Notes: generated from the sequence alone by a model not told the origin. A stretch of 64,000 bases of DNA from Dictyobacter vulcani (GCF_008974265.1 NZ_BKZW01000002.1:1054001-1118000), one strand, 5' to 3'; counted from the first letter of the stretch, positions 53,753 through 62,749 are shown. Numbers and translations are program-made.

Positions 53753-54304
53753 ATGCAGCGGCAAGAGATTGAGAAATATCTGCAAGAATTAGGCGACGAA
53801 TTGGAAGCGCGTGGCTTCCAATCTCCTGTGCGGGTCATGATAGTGGGTGGGGTGGCCATGTTGTTGCTGGCCGCAAATCGTGAGTCCACCGAGGATGTCG
53901 ATGTGGTTCTGATGGATATTGAGGGAGATACTTCTACGAATCCAACGCCTGAGACCAAGGCTTTTAAGTCGGCAGTCAATGCGGTGGCAAAGAAACATCA
54001 GATGAAGCGTACCTGGATTAATGATGACGTGGCCTATTTTATTCGCGATATGGCTCCCAATCCCGAAGCAACTCTCTGGCATGAATATAAAAAACTGCAT
54101 GTGTACCTGCCTTCTAAAGAATATATTCTGGCCTTGAAGTTGATGGTCTATCGACCAAAAGATATGCTCGATATTGAGGCACTCCTGAAACAACTGCATG
54201 TTGAGACGCGCGAACAAGCCCAGGAAATTGCTGATCGTTTTATTCCCGATGTCTCCTGGCAGGAACATTATCAATTTCAGGATACTTTGGATGAACTTTT
54301 TTAA
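53753..54304 (+). CDS. Nucleotidyltransferase-like protein (DUF6036 / AbiEii-related)
   Basis: 183 residues. An early helix is followed by VMIVGGVAMLLLAANRESTEDVDVVLMD, the GG...DxD pattern of minimal nucleotidyltransferases (Asp pair in EDVDVVL). A middle segment contains NDDVAYFIRDM and later LKLMVYRPKDMLDIEALL, the lysine-and-Asp region typical of AbiEii/DUF6036 proteins. Such enzymes can be toxins that modify tRNA or regulatory transferases. A gene of unknown family follows after 128 bases, which may be a functional partner. Family placement is from pattern recognition and should be treated as probable. Confidence 0.7.
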   Translation: MQRQEIEKYLQELGDELEARGFQSPVRVMIVGGVAMLLLAANRESTEDVDVVLMDIEGDTSTNPTPETKAFKSAVNAVAKKHQMKRTWINDDVAYFIRDMAPNPEATLWHEYKKLHVYLPSKEYILALKLMVYRPKDMLDIEALLKQLHVETREQAQEIADRFIPDVSWQEHYQFQDTLDELF

Positions 54305-54432
54305 GCTGTTGGGCCTACTATGATCCAGTGGATAAGATCTGTAGCGATAGTGTTTTCTGATGCTGCCCACTGCAAATTTTTGTTTCTCGTGTTACAATAG
54401 TTGTAGACGATAACACAGGAACAAGGTGGCCA

Positions 54433-54882
54433 ATGAAGACATATATCGAATTGCAGACAATCTCCGTGTCCTATCAAGAAATCTGTTCTGGGGCTGAACC
54501 ATGGCTTCCCCTGGGTAATTTCATGAACGATTTCTTCGGAAATTTTACCGATCGACGTGTTGAACTATTGCGCGATCCTATTCAAGAGCCGCTGAATCCA
54601 ACGGAAGAGCAACACCGTTGGGCTGTCTTTTGTGCTGCCTCTGTCGAGTATCTCTGCCAGAAGTATGATCTGCCAGTGCCTACCTGGACCTCTGATCCCG
54701 CTTATGCGCCATTACCTGAGCCCTGGTATCATTCTAAAATGGCTCATAAACCTGCCGTGCAGCAACGTCTGCTGCGCGAAACTCCTGAAGCCTTTGCGAA
54801 GCGCAATATCTATTGCGGCGGTCGTGTGTTTGCCAATAAATATGAGCTGGCGGAAGAGTTACGTCAACGGCAATCAGCGTAA
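54433..54882 (+). CDS. Uncharacterised protein downstream of the nucleotidyltransferase
   Basis: 149 residues, soluble, not recognised. Features: an acidic first half with SGAEPWLPLGNFMNDFF, a helical middle (EEQHRWAVFCAASVEYLCQKY), then PEPWYHSKMAHKPAVQQRLLRE, and an ending PEAFAKRNIYCGGRVFANKYELAEEL. The arrangement after a nucleotidyltransferase-like gene recalls two-gene modules in actinobacteria and Chloroflexi, where the small partner may be a cognate regulator; this is an impression, not a match. A ribosome site ACAAGGTGG precedes the ATG. Confidence 0.6.
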   Translation: MKTYIELQTISVSYQEICSGAEPWLPLGNFMNDFFGNFTDRRVELLRDPIQEPLNPTEEQHRWAVFCAASVEYLCQKYDLPVPTWTSDPAYAPLPEPWYHSKMAHKPAVQQRLLRETPEAFAKRNIYCGGRVFANKYELAEELRQRQSA

Positions 54883-55018
54883 AATCAAGTATGTTGTCCA
54901 TGTGGCATTCGCTCCACGGTTGCTTATGATCATATTCGCTGACAGGATCTATGGAAGAAGAGTAGATCCTGTTTTTTATGCTGTTTGCTTGCCTACTGCC
55001 TCAGTCATTTTTTATGTG

Positions 55019-55052
55019 CTCACACAATCGAACACATGAGATAGGATTTTAG
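55019..55052 (+). repeat. Dispersed repeat, copy 3 (divergent)
   Basis: CTCACACAATCGAACACATG followed by AGATAGGATTTTAG resembles the copy at 44829-44862 with several substitutions and a one-base gap. It lies between genes. The surrounding 54883-55171 contains no other recognised feature. Confidence 0.45.
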
Positions 55053-55171
55053 TCATGTTTTAAGTTCGCAGGATTGAATTTATCCGACAGCGGGTTATGA
55101 TTTTCTTATGAATATTGATATTCTTGACGTGTTTAAATTGGCTGATGTATCAAGAGAGGATGGGGTGGGGA

Positions 55172-56566
55172 ATGGGAAAGCAGTCACGTAGTACGATACA
55201 TTTAAACACACCTGCCAACGAGCGCACCTTTGAGTCGTTGCTACAAACAGATCAAGCCATCACACTGAAACTGTTAGGATCCTGGCGTGCTATACTTCTT
55301 ATAGTTTTTGTGGCTCTTTTTTATCTTGCCTGTTTTTTTCTGACTCATTTTGTACATCTCCCCTTCACTTTTGAAAAGGCGCATCACTCATCACTGGTTG
55401 CCTCCAGTTTTTATATTACCCCTCTTGGTACCACGCAGATTTATTCGGGTGCACATTTTATCTATCTGGCCAATGCCTGGTTAGCAGGGCATCTCTATGT
55501 AGCTTCTCCTCCTCCGGGTATGTCAGGAGATTACACCTTCTGGCATGGTCATTGGTATGTGGCCTTTCCGCCATTGCCTGCACTGTTTTTTCTGCCGCTG
55601 GTTGCAATCTTCCATTTCAGCCATCAATTTGCGCTTTCGGTGAGTGTCGAGCTCTTTTTTTCGCTGCTAAATGTTGGTTTGATGTTTCTGTTGTTATATC
55701 GCATGGTTGAAAAGGGAGTGGTACAGCTGTCTTTCTCCAGTCTGGCCTGGCTCTTCATCTTTTTTGCCTGTGGTACAGAACTGTTCTATGTATCTATGCA
55801 GGCCACGGTATGGTTCCTGGCCCATGTGATCGCGACCACTTTCTTGCTGCTTCACGTCCTTGAGTTGATTGGCAAGCGTCGCGCCTGGCTGGCTGCGGTG
55901 TGGCTTGGTCTCGCAGCTTTATCTCGTAGCACCGTCCTGCTGGTCTTTCCCTGTTATCTGCTCCTGGTCTTCCTATCAGAGCCAAAGAAATCCTGGCAGC
56001 TGTTGAAGCCGTATGTAGTCTTTTGTGGCATCCTGGGCATCTTTGTTGGCGGGATGCTGCTCTACAATCTGGCGCGCTTTGGTTCCTTGCTGGACTTTGG
56101 CTACCAGAGCATGAATGTTAGTCCTCGTGTGGCTCCTGGTCTGGCTGAATATGGACAGTTTAATCTGCATTTCCTGCCAACCAATTTTTTCTATATGCTG
56201 ATCCAGCCACCGCAAATCCTGACGATGTTACCGTATATCCGCTTTGATCCAACTGGTACGGGTATCTTCTGGACCATGCCTGCACTTTATCCTCTTTTCC
56301 GTACTTTCTTTGTGCGCTCGCACTCCTATCTCACATGGAGCCTGCTGGCTGGCTGTCTTTTACCCATAGGTGCTCACCTGCTCTACTTTAATACTGGCTG
56401 GTATCAGTTTGGCTATCGTTTTTTCCTGGATGTCCTTCCTCTGGCTTTTTTGCTCGCGGTCCTGGGCTTCCATCAGCGCTTACAATGGTATGAAAAGGCC
56501 GTGATTATACTTTCAATTGGCCTTAATATCTGGGGATGGTTTGAGTACATCTATTTTTCACCATGA
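55172..56566 (+). CDS. Polytopic membrane protein, GT-C glycosyltransferase-like
   Basis: About 464 residues from ATG 55172, preceded by GGGGTGGGG; an upstream start at 55115 adds 19 residues with no site. About ten membrane segments follow an N-terminal cytoplasmic stretch. The first large extracytoplasmic loop contains DxxF-like and aromatic residues (YTFWHGHWYVAFPPLPALFFLP, in pieces), and the loop before the last helices has LYFNTGWYQFGYRFFLDVLP. The topology resembles ArnT/PMT-type GT-C enzymes using lipid-linked sugars, but the catalytic acidic motif is not certain. It stands alone. Confidence 0.6.
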   Translation: MGKQSRSTIHLNTPANERTFESLLQTDQAITLKLLGSWRAILLIVFVALFYLACFFLTHFVHLPFTFEKAHHSSLVASSFYITPLGTTQIYSGAHFIYLANAWLAGHLYVASPPPGMSGDYTFWHGHWYVAFPPLPALFFLPLVAIFHFSHQFALSVSVELFFSLLNVGLMFLLLYRMVEKGVVQLSFSSLAWLFIFFACGTELFYVSMQATVWFLAHVIATTFLLLHVLELIGKRRAWLAAVWLGLAALSRSTVLLVFPCYLLLVFLSEPKKSWQLLKPYVVFCGILGIFVGGMLLYNLARFGSLLDFGYQSMNVSPRVAPGLAEYGQFNLHFLPTNFFYMLIQPPQILTMLPYIRFDPTGTGIFWTMPALYPLFRTFFVRSHSYLTWSLLAGCLLPIGAHLLYFNTGWYQFGYRFFLDVLPLAFLLAVLGFHQRLQWYEKAVIILSIGLNIWGWFEYIYFSP

Positions 56567-56579
56567 CAAAAGCGTAACC

Positions 56580-57050
56580 CGCCGCAAGCCGCTGTGGTTT
56601 AAACCCAGGCGGATAGGCGGGTTTCTCCTGGGCTTTAGCCCTTGCTTGTTGCATAGAATGCATTGTTGGATTATACTGCATAGGTGCAACGAAGGCACGA
56701 CAGCACAGGCTGTACGGCCTTAGGAAGTGTTGCCAGGCAAAATCGTTCAAGAAAAGCCTCCCACTGATGCATGCATCAGTTTTCGAAAGAGAAAGATGTT
56801 CACCCTTTCCAGGTCGCCAAACACCCGACGTTGGCTGCACACCCGTCGGGTACGGCATGAAACGGTGAACAGGCATGGCACCGCCCTTCAAGCGAGCAGA
56901 TGTGTGGATCTGTGCTTGAGTGTATTCCTCACCCACTACGGTCTTCAACGAGTTGCCTCAACGAGGCACCGACTCAGGGGGCCGACTACGTAGGAGTACA
57001 AGAAGCCGCCGCCCCTTCAGGGCGTGCGGAGTGTCACGAGTTTATAGATG
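56580..57050 (+). mobile_element. Remnant of an IS200/IS605-like element (no intact gene)
   Basis: About 470 bases without an intact gene. The right end holds CAAGAAGCCGCCGCCCCTTC then AGGGCGTGCGGAGTGTCAC, a hairpin followed by GTCAC like the right ends of IS605-group elements, and a short frame through it encodes QEAAAPSGRA, similar to the C-termini of TnpB proteins. The left side has a hairpin of AAACCCAGG and CCTGGG around CGGATAGGCGGGTTTCT. The central transposase or TnpB region is gone or unreadable. I rate this as a likely internally deleted remnant, possibly including the DNA for a TnpB guide RNA scaffold. Confidence 0.35.
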
Positions 57051-57073
57051 CATCAACCATCCTGGCTTTTACA

Positions 57074-57877
57074 CTAGAGTAGCATGAGCAGGCGTTTAAT
57101 CTCGGCGTATGTTTGCTGCCATGCTTCGGAGTCAGGATCAATCACCACAAAGTGATCGCCTGCGGGGATCTCGATCAGGGTAATGCTATCACCCGCTATC
57201 TGTGCTTTCTGCTGATAGGATTGGCTGATGATGAGAGGGACAGTATCGTCATTTGTGCCATGAACCAGCACCTGTGGTACATCTAGTGGTAAGAGAGCTG
57301 CGGGTGAGGCCAGGAGATAGCGCTGAGGTTTATCGGCGAAGCTCGCTCCCAGCAATGCCTGGACTGCATCTTTCCCAAGATGGAGGCGGGCGGCCTGTTC
57401 CAGATCTACGACACCAGCCTGGCTAATGGCTCCTGTTAGCGGTAAGGGATCGCTGGAGGTGCTTAGCTCGCTGTCCTGTGGTAGATGCTGTCGTGCTGCT
57501 AACCAGAGCGCCAGATGACCTCCTGCTGAATGTCCCACAGTTATCACACGTTGTACGTCCAGTTGATATTGAGGAGCCAGTGTTCGCAGATAGTCAGTGG
57601 CTCGGGCGACATCTAACAATGTTCCAGGCCATGCGCCACCGGGATTACCTACGCGGCGATACTCAATATTCCAGACCGCAATTTGCTGTGCTACCAGGTG
57701 TTGCGCCAGACCGTGCATCAACGTCAGATCATATGCGTCACGCCAGAAACCGCCATGGATCAGTATGACCACTGGATGTGGTCCTGCTCCTGTCGGAACA
57801 TAGAGTTCTCCATATTGAAACGTATCGTCTCCATAAGACAATGTATGGAAAGAGTCCTGCTTGTTAGCTGAAGACAT
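57074..57877 (-). CDS. Alpha/beta hydrolase (BD-FAE-like esterase)
   Basis: 267 residues. The oxyanion motif HGGFW at about residue 41, the nucleophile motif GHSAGG at about 116, the acid in VHGTNDDTVP and the late histidine in GDHFVVIDP complete the triad of the hormone-sensitive-lipase and BD-FAE/kynurenine-formamidase-like group. PHPVVILIHGGFWRDAYDL and WNIEYRRVGNPGGAWPGTLLD are typical of that group. It is cytoplasmic. Substrate unknown. It stands alone on the minus strand. Confidence 0.88.
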   Translation of the reverse strand: MSSANKQDSFHTLSYGDDTFQYGELYVPTGAGPHPVVILIHGGFWRDAYDLTLMHGLAQHLVAQQIAVWNIEYRRVGNPGGAWPGTLLDVARATDYLRTLAPQYQLDVQRVITVGHSAGGHLALWLAARQHLPQDSELSTSSDPLPLTGAISQAGVVDLEQAARLHLGKDAVQALLGASFADKPQRYLLASPAALLPLDVPQVLVHGTNDDTVPLIISQSYQQKAQIAGDSITLIEIPAGDHFVVIDPDSEAWQQTYAEIKRLLMLL

Positions 57878-57992
57878 AGGTGTTTTTCGTCCTTCGCAAA
57901 TATAGTATCTGTATCATATCAGAAATATCTCTGTTATAGCCTGGAATTGAAGTAGTTCTATGTGTTCTGAGACATTAACCTGCTTAAAATAA

Positions 57993-58034
57993 GGAGCCGA
58001 TAACTCGTTTCACTACAAACGAGCTATCGACTCC
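57993..58034 (-). terminator. Terminator of the glucoamylase-like gene
   Basis: GGAGCCGATAACTCGTTT pairs with AAACGAGCTATCGACTCC with two mismatches; on the minus strand it is followed by TTATTTT. It lies 25 bases beyond the stop codon. Confidence 0.8.
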
Positions 58035-58058
58035 CTGACACGTGCTACTGGCTCTTTA

Positions 58059-59537
58059 CTATGGTAGCGAGAATTTCTCCTGGGAGAGATAGGGATGGAT
58101 CGCCATAATGACAGGATCTGCGGCGAAATGGCGTTGCAACTGGTTGTTGCGCAGAGCGTTGTCCAGTGCGGCAAAGATCATGGCTTGATCCAGAACTAGA
58201 TAGCGGTGTCCGACCTGTCCGGTGGTGGGATTAACGCTATCATAGAAGCCATAAGGCCCATAGATGTCTTTGTAACGTGTGCGTAGTTGCTGGATGTTGG
58301 CAAAGGCTGCCTGTGGCGTGACGGTCAGTGCCAGGAATGAAGCGTGTGGTGTGACTGCCGTTTCGCTGTAAGGGCAGCAATTTTTGTTGGAGGCCAGATT
58401 ATGTGCGCCATAGGCGTCATAGTTGCCTGTGTCATCGGGAGTGCTGGCTGGTGAGAGGCCCCAGACTGGATATTTGAGTGTCTGTGTCGCATAGGCGGCC
58501 TGGGCCTGTGCATAGAGCCGATCATTCAGACCAAAGCTTTGTTTTCCCCACGCCGTTTCGGGAATGACCAGATTATTCATCAAGCCCTCAAACATGCTAC
58601 CACCCCAGCTTGGCACAAAGTTGATGCCATTGCTGCTGTAGTGGCCTTCAAAGACAGTGAAGGGCTTGCCAGATTGCGGGTCGGTATAGGTGGCATTATA
58701 GCCCTGAGGCGTCTGTCCCTGCCAGGTAAAATCCGCGGGGAGAGTACGCCAGGTACGCCACCAGACATCGCCGGGCATACGATGGGTACCAATGCCAATG
58801 TAGGCTGCGATACGCGTTTCCGCGTTGAGTACCCCATAATGGAAAGTGGCCGGACCCTGATCCGCGTTGTAGCCGCCATACATTTGTCCGGCGGTATTAC
58901 TTTGACTTTGGTCACCGTTGTCATAAAAGATGCCAAAGTCCATGGCATTCAGCAAGGCCGTTGCGCGCGGTGCCAGCAGCGGAATGCCTGGCGAATGGCA
59001 ATCAAGCCACTGGCATACCAGCCACTATCTACGGTAGAGATGAACGCTCCCGTTGCTGGTTGCCCTTCCTGATCGGTGCCTCCCGGACCCGAGATGCGGT
59101 GTCCATTGGTGGTGTCGTACCAGCTAAAGAGAAATCCATGCCATTTGCTGAGCTTCTCAACCTGGCTTAAAAGATCATTGGTCCGTTTCAATGCATCACT
59201 ATGCCTGATCAAACCGAGATCTTCGGCGGAAACAATACTCCAGAAGGCGACGCCGATATTGGTTTGAGGTATAAGCGCCTCTGGCCGGGGCGCCATTCAG
59301 GCCAATATTATCCATCGGTAGATGTGTGTGCGGATCGGCATCGGCATCAAAGAATTTCCAGGTCTGGCGAGCAATGGCATACAATGTCTGTTTCTGACTG
59401 GATGTCAGCTCATCCTTTGAACCGTGACGATTGTTGTCCGTACTGGTGCCTGCTGATGCGGAAAGAGGGGCTATGACAGTACTCAGACAAAAAATACTGC
59501 AAAAAAAGAAGCCCACAAGCAAACGTTTTAGCTTCAA
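58059..59537 (-). pseudogene. Secreted glucoamylase-like (DUF3131-type) protein, two frameshifts
   Basis: ATG 59537 starts with a clear signal peptide (KLKRLLVGFFFCSIFCLST, cleavage near ASAG), then QTWKFFDADADPHTHLPMDNIG. The frame changes near 59265, and the second piece gives TNIGVAFWSIVSAEDLGLI, LFSWYDTTNGHRISGPGG and FISTVDSGWYASGLIAIRQAF. It changes again near 58981, after which LLNAMDFGIFYDNG and the long C-terminal part (HYGVLNAETRIAAYIGIGTH, EGHYSSNGINFVPSWGGSMF, YLVLDQAMIFAAL) run to 58059. Each shift fits loss of one base in a short run. Restored length is about 492 residues. The (alpha/alpha) barrel pattern matches the putative glucoamylase/DUF3131 families acting on extracellular glucans. 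Confidence 0.75.
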
Positions 59538-59729
59538 TGCTATACTCCTCTGGCTATGAGGCTCATCCTGTCAAAAGTCAATGTATTGCTATATATCTAC
59601 TCAAAATCAAAAGATAGATGTTGACAGGATTGAACGCGTTGCTAGTAATAGTGTGTAACTGGAATTAAAAATAGGTGTAAATAGAGTTACAGAAATTATA
59701 TGGAAAGATAGCTCTATAAGTCAAGCTCA

Positions 59730-60251
59730 TCAAGTATTATCAACTTTTTTTCGTTCATATTTTTCTACATGTTGTTTTTTTAAGTGCTGATATTCCTCAT
59801 CATTTCTGGCCAGTAGATACACCCCATAGAAAATACGTGCCGATTCAGCTTTCTCGTTATCTTCTGACCAGGGCAGAAGTTGTTTTCGAGCCTCGTTCAT
59901 GGCTGCCTGAGTGTCTTCTTTCTGGGGATTGGCTTGATATTTGCGACCACTTTGATGATTGGCGTAGCGGCGTGAGCGTGTATAGCCATCTGCAAAAATT
60001 TTCTCGCCATATCCATCCCCACAAAATCACCTTGCTGTTTATAGCTCAGAAATAACTCATAGATCTTATCCGCTGATTTTTGTGCTTCTACAGGAGTTTT
60101 GAAGCGCCAGTAGGGCAGAATCTCAGATTTGTATGGCTCAACAGCAAGACACCCTGCTCGCCTCTACAACCTGATACAGCTCAGGATGGGCGCGAAAATC
60201 TATCTGCTTGAAATCCTGGGTATAATCAAAACTTTTACTGGATGCTCGCAT
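59730..60251 (-). pseudogene. DUF4385 family protein, three frameshifts
   Basis: From ATG 60251 the sequence reads SFDYTQDFKQIDFRAHPELYQV, the DUF4385 opening, then shifts near 60168 and 60140 and continues EPYKSEILPYWRFKTPVEA and GDFVGMDMARKFLQM. It shifts again near 59986 and ends GYTRSRRYANHQSGRKYQ, then EKAESARIFYGVYLLARN. Each shift is repaired by adding one G on the coding strand. The order of blocks and the length (about 174 residues) match the family, whose function is unknown. No open frame longer than about 40 codons survives in the first half, so it is easily missed. Confidence 0.75.
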
Positions 60252-60335
60252 CTATCCTTCCTCCAAACTGGCTATCGACTCAATCCTATGATCTATTTTG
60301 ACTAGTACATTGTCAAACTTCGTGTGATGAGTTGT

Positions 60336-60440
60336 GCGCCCGCTACGCGGGCGGCAGGGGGGAGATGCCGGGGCACAGCCCCCGATCCCCCAGTCAAGGG
60401 GCTCGGCGCTTGATCATGCCCCCGGCATGCTCGCTTGCAT
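60336..60440. repeat. GC-rich palindromic intergenic repeat
   Basis: Three short hairpins in a row: GCCCGC-TAC-GCGGGC, CCGGGGC-ACA-GCCCCCG and AAGGGGCTCGGCGCTT, with GGCAGGGGGGAG between. The same order (GC hairpin, GGGGAG, CCGGGGC-GCA-GCCCCGG, AAGGGCCGCGGCCCTT) begins the array at 7103-7200, so both appear to belong to one intergenic repeat family. The region 60252-60709 contains no gene that I can recognise. Confidence 0.6.
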
Positions 60441-60591
60441 CCCCGCCTCCCAGCACATGATGTCTGGCAGAGTACTAGATCTATCTGTATAGTGTACGTG
60501 AGATCTTTTACGACAGATCCTGATTGCAGAGTTTTCGATCCAGCAAAATTATTTGCTGTGGAAGAATTGCGAAATTCGCCTCTAAAAGGCC

Positions 60592-60620
60592 TTGATTTTT
60601 CGAAAAATATTGGGTATACT
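60592..60620 (+). promoter_or_regulatory. Sigma-70-type promoter facing a terminator
   Basis: TTGATT (60592-60597) and TATACT (60615-60620) are 17 bases apart. A start near 60627 would give a transcript of only about 40 bases before the terminator at 60635. No open frame lies between. Confidence 0.5.
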
Positions 60621-60634
60621 TTATAGGTAAGTTT

Positions 60635-60665
60635 GAGGAGCCCCAAAAAAGGCTCCTCTTTTTTT
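60635..60665 (+). terminator. Rho-independent terminator, plus strand
   Basis: GAGGAGCC pairs with GGCTCCTC around CCAAAAAA, then seven T residues. The T-run is on the plus strand only, so it does not serve the minus-strand oxidase gene that ends at 60710. Confidence 0.75.
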
Positions 60666-60709
60666 GTGTCTAAAATTGTGAAAATGAGTAGCAAGCCTGG
60701 TGGTTGCTG

Positions 60710-62347
60710 TTAATGTGCCAGCGGAATGCTCTGCTTGAAGCGGAAGAGATTTTTGGGATCATAGGTAGCTTTGACCTGTTGGAGTCGGGCCAGATTGCTT
60801 CCATAGTAGGCCTGTTGCCAGTTGGATAATGTTGGATCAATGTAGTTTTGATAGGCTGCTCCCGAGGCATATGGCCGCATGGCTTGCCAGGTAGTATTGA
60901 GCCAGCTCCGGTTCTGACTGATAATGGCATCAGATGAGCCGATGTCCCAGTTGGCGTTATATTGGATCGAGAAGAGCATATTGCGATGCACAAATGCTGT
61001 GGTATCTGGTGCGACGCGGTTGATGGCTCCGCCGTATGTGTCGATGCCGATGCCACCGGTATTTGGGAGGGATGATTTCTGGCGCTGGGCAATGGCATTG
61101 ACCAGCTTATCAATGGCCTGGCGAGGCATGGTTTTGTTAAAGTAGTCTGATTTGGCGGCCGAGGCATTACGTTGTATCTTTCCCTGGGGACTCTGGCCGG
61201 GTAGTCGGCATTCGTTCAGGCTTTTATCTGAGCAGCCAGCCTCATAGAGCATAGTATCCAGCAGACCGGCGCTGGAGGCATAGCGGACCGTGGGCGCAAT
61301 GCCCAGTTTATTGATGAGATTTTGTAGTTGCTGATTGAGTTGATCAGTCCCACCAACATACACACCATTGATGCGTACAATCGGATCACCATTTTTGTCG
61401 GTGGTGTTGAGTAGCAGGCAGTTGGACCATAGCTCATCGGGTCCCTGTGGTCCCCAGTTTTGCCAGGCATCAACTACTGCTGCTGCATCGTTCCATGCCC
61501 AACCCAACGTAAAGATTGAGAGTGTGTTCACGGGATGGGTCTGGAACGTGAAAGATGTCACGACCCCGAAATTGCCGCCGCCGCCGCCACGCAAGGCCCA
61601 GTAGAGTCCAGTGTTCTGGTTGGCATCGCAGGTAACCAGGCGTCCATCCGCCAGCACAACCTGGGCGGAAAGCAGATTATCACAGGTCAGACCAAACTTA
61701 CGTCCAAGCACGCCAACTCCACCTCCCATGGTCAGCCCTGCCACTCCCACAGTCGGACATGAGCCAGCAGGAATGACACGACCATTGTCGGCCAGACGCG
61801 CATACACATCGATAAGTTTCGCCCCACTCCCAATTGTTGTCTGTCCACTCTTCAGATCCAACGTGATAGTATTCATGCGCGAAACGTCCAGGAGGAGTCC
61901 TGTGGTGGTTGAATAGCCAGCATACGAGTGACCACCGGAGCGTACCGTCACTGGCAGATTGAAGCGACTGACAAACGCCAGGCAGGTCTGTACATCTTTG
62001 GGGGAAGCACAATACGCGACGCCTGCAGGCTTGATGCCATCAAATTGGGGATCAAAGAGTTGATGGGCGGTGGCGTACTGAACATTGTTTGGGCGGATCA
62101 AGCTGCCCTTGATGTTTTTAGCCAGAGTTGACCAATCGGCCTCTGTAAGCACAGGTGCTTTAGTTGGTGCTGGTGGTAGTGTGGCTTTAGCCGTGGGTGA
62201 TGTTTGTCCTGGTGTCGCGCTGGCTGATGGTTGACAGGCACCCAATAAAATAGGCATACTTCCCACCGCGCACAGTGCCAGGAATTCTCTGCGATTTACC
62301 TGCATACGTTCCAGGTTTGCCGACGGCTGTATCTCTTTCTCGTCCAT
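60710..62347 (-). CDS. Berberine-bridge-type FAD oxidase, Tat-exported lipoprotein
   Basis: 545 residues. The N-terminus has a twin-arginine signal (NRREFLALCAVGSMPILLG) ending in a lipobox Cys (LLGAC), so the protein is probably exported folded and lipid-anchored. A Thr/Ala/Pro-rich linker precedes the FAD_binding_4 domain (VRSGGHSYAGYSTTTGLLLD; the His can bind FAD covalently) and SCPTVGVAGLTMGGGVG, whose Cys is the usual second flavin link. The C-terminus has the BBE motif (YQNYIDPTLSNWQQAYYG, DPKNLFRFKQSIP). Relatives oxidise sugars or alkaloid-like alcohols with oxygen. An 8-bp inverted repeat GCTATAGT/ACTATAGC (62408-62448) lies about 60 bases upstream. Confidence 0.92.
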   Translation of the reverse strand: MDEKEIQPSANLERMQVNRREFLALCAVGSMPILLGACQPSASATPGQTSPTAKATLPPAPTKAPVLTEADWSTLAKNIKGSLIRPNNVQYATAHQLFDPQFDGIKPAGVAYCASPKDVQTCLAFVSRFNLPVTVRSGGHSYAGYSTTTGLLLDVSRMNTITLDLKSGQTTIGSGAKLIDVYARLADNGRVIPAGSCPTVGVAGLTMGGGVGVLGRKFGLTCDNLLSAQVVLADGRLVTCDANQNTGLYWALRGGGGGNFGVVTSFTFQTHPVNTLSIFTLGWAWNDAAAVVDAWQNWGPQGPDELWSNCLLLNTTDKNGDPIVRINGVYVGGTDQLNQQLQNLINKLGIAPTVRYASSAGLLDTMLYEAGCSDKSLNECRLPGQSPQGKIQRNASAAKSDYFNKTMPRQAIDKLVNAIAQRQKSSLPNTGGIGIDTYGGAINRVAPDTTAFVHRNMLFSIQYNANWDIGSSDAIISQNRSWLNTTWQAMRPYASGAAYQNYIDPTLSNWQQAYYGSNLARLQQVKATYDPKNLFRFKQSIPLAH

Positions 62348-62749
62348 GTTACTATCCTTTTTTATTGCTTACACAGTTGGTGTATTTCTTTCATTTATGA
62401 CGCGCGTGCTATAGTCAGATACTTTTATTACGACTGATTAACTATAGCCGCCACATTTTCATTTTTTATTAGCCACATGCAGTATTATAGGTATGAGAAT
62501 GTATTTATCATAATCGATTTTTGGTGACAATACTATGAAACGCTTCACATCAGTGCGTGCTGAAAAACTATGTAGGGAAAGGTTGCAACTACATTGTGCA
62601 GGTAAGATGAGGAGAGTTGTATTGTGCTATGCTTAGCATAACTCTCAATTTTGGGCGAATGAGAACCTGGAGGAACAGCATTTATAGAGAATTCAGGCTG
62701 GTACAACAGGGAAATTTTGTATTTGAGAAGCAATCAGGTAGGGGATGTT
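62348..62749. other. Divergent intergenic region with small inverted repeats
   Basis: About 400 AT-rich bases. GCTATAGTCAG (62408) faces CTGATTAACTATAGC (62433-62448), a possible operator for the oxidase gene. A second weak hairpin (ATGCT-TAGCAT within AGAGTT...AACTCT) lies near 62610-62650. No gene seen. Confidence 0.4.

Noticed and set aside
53789..54370. 193-codon minus-strand frame opposite the nucleotidyltransferase
   Set aside because: Shadow frame; the plus-strand product has a coherent catalytic pattern.
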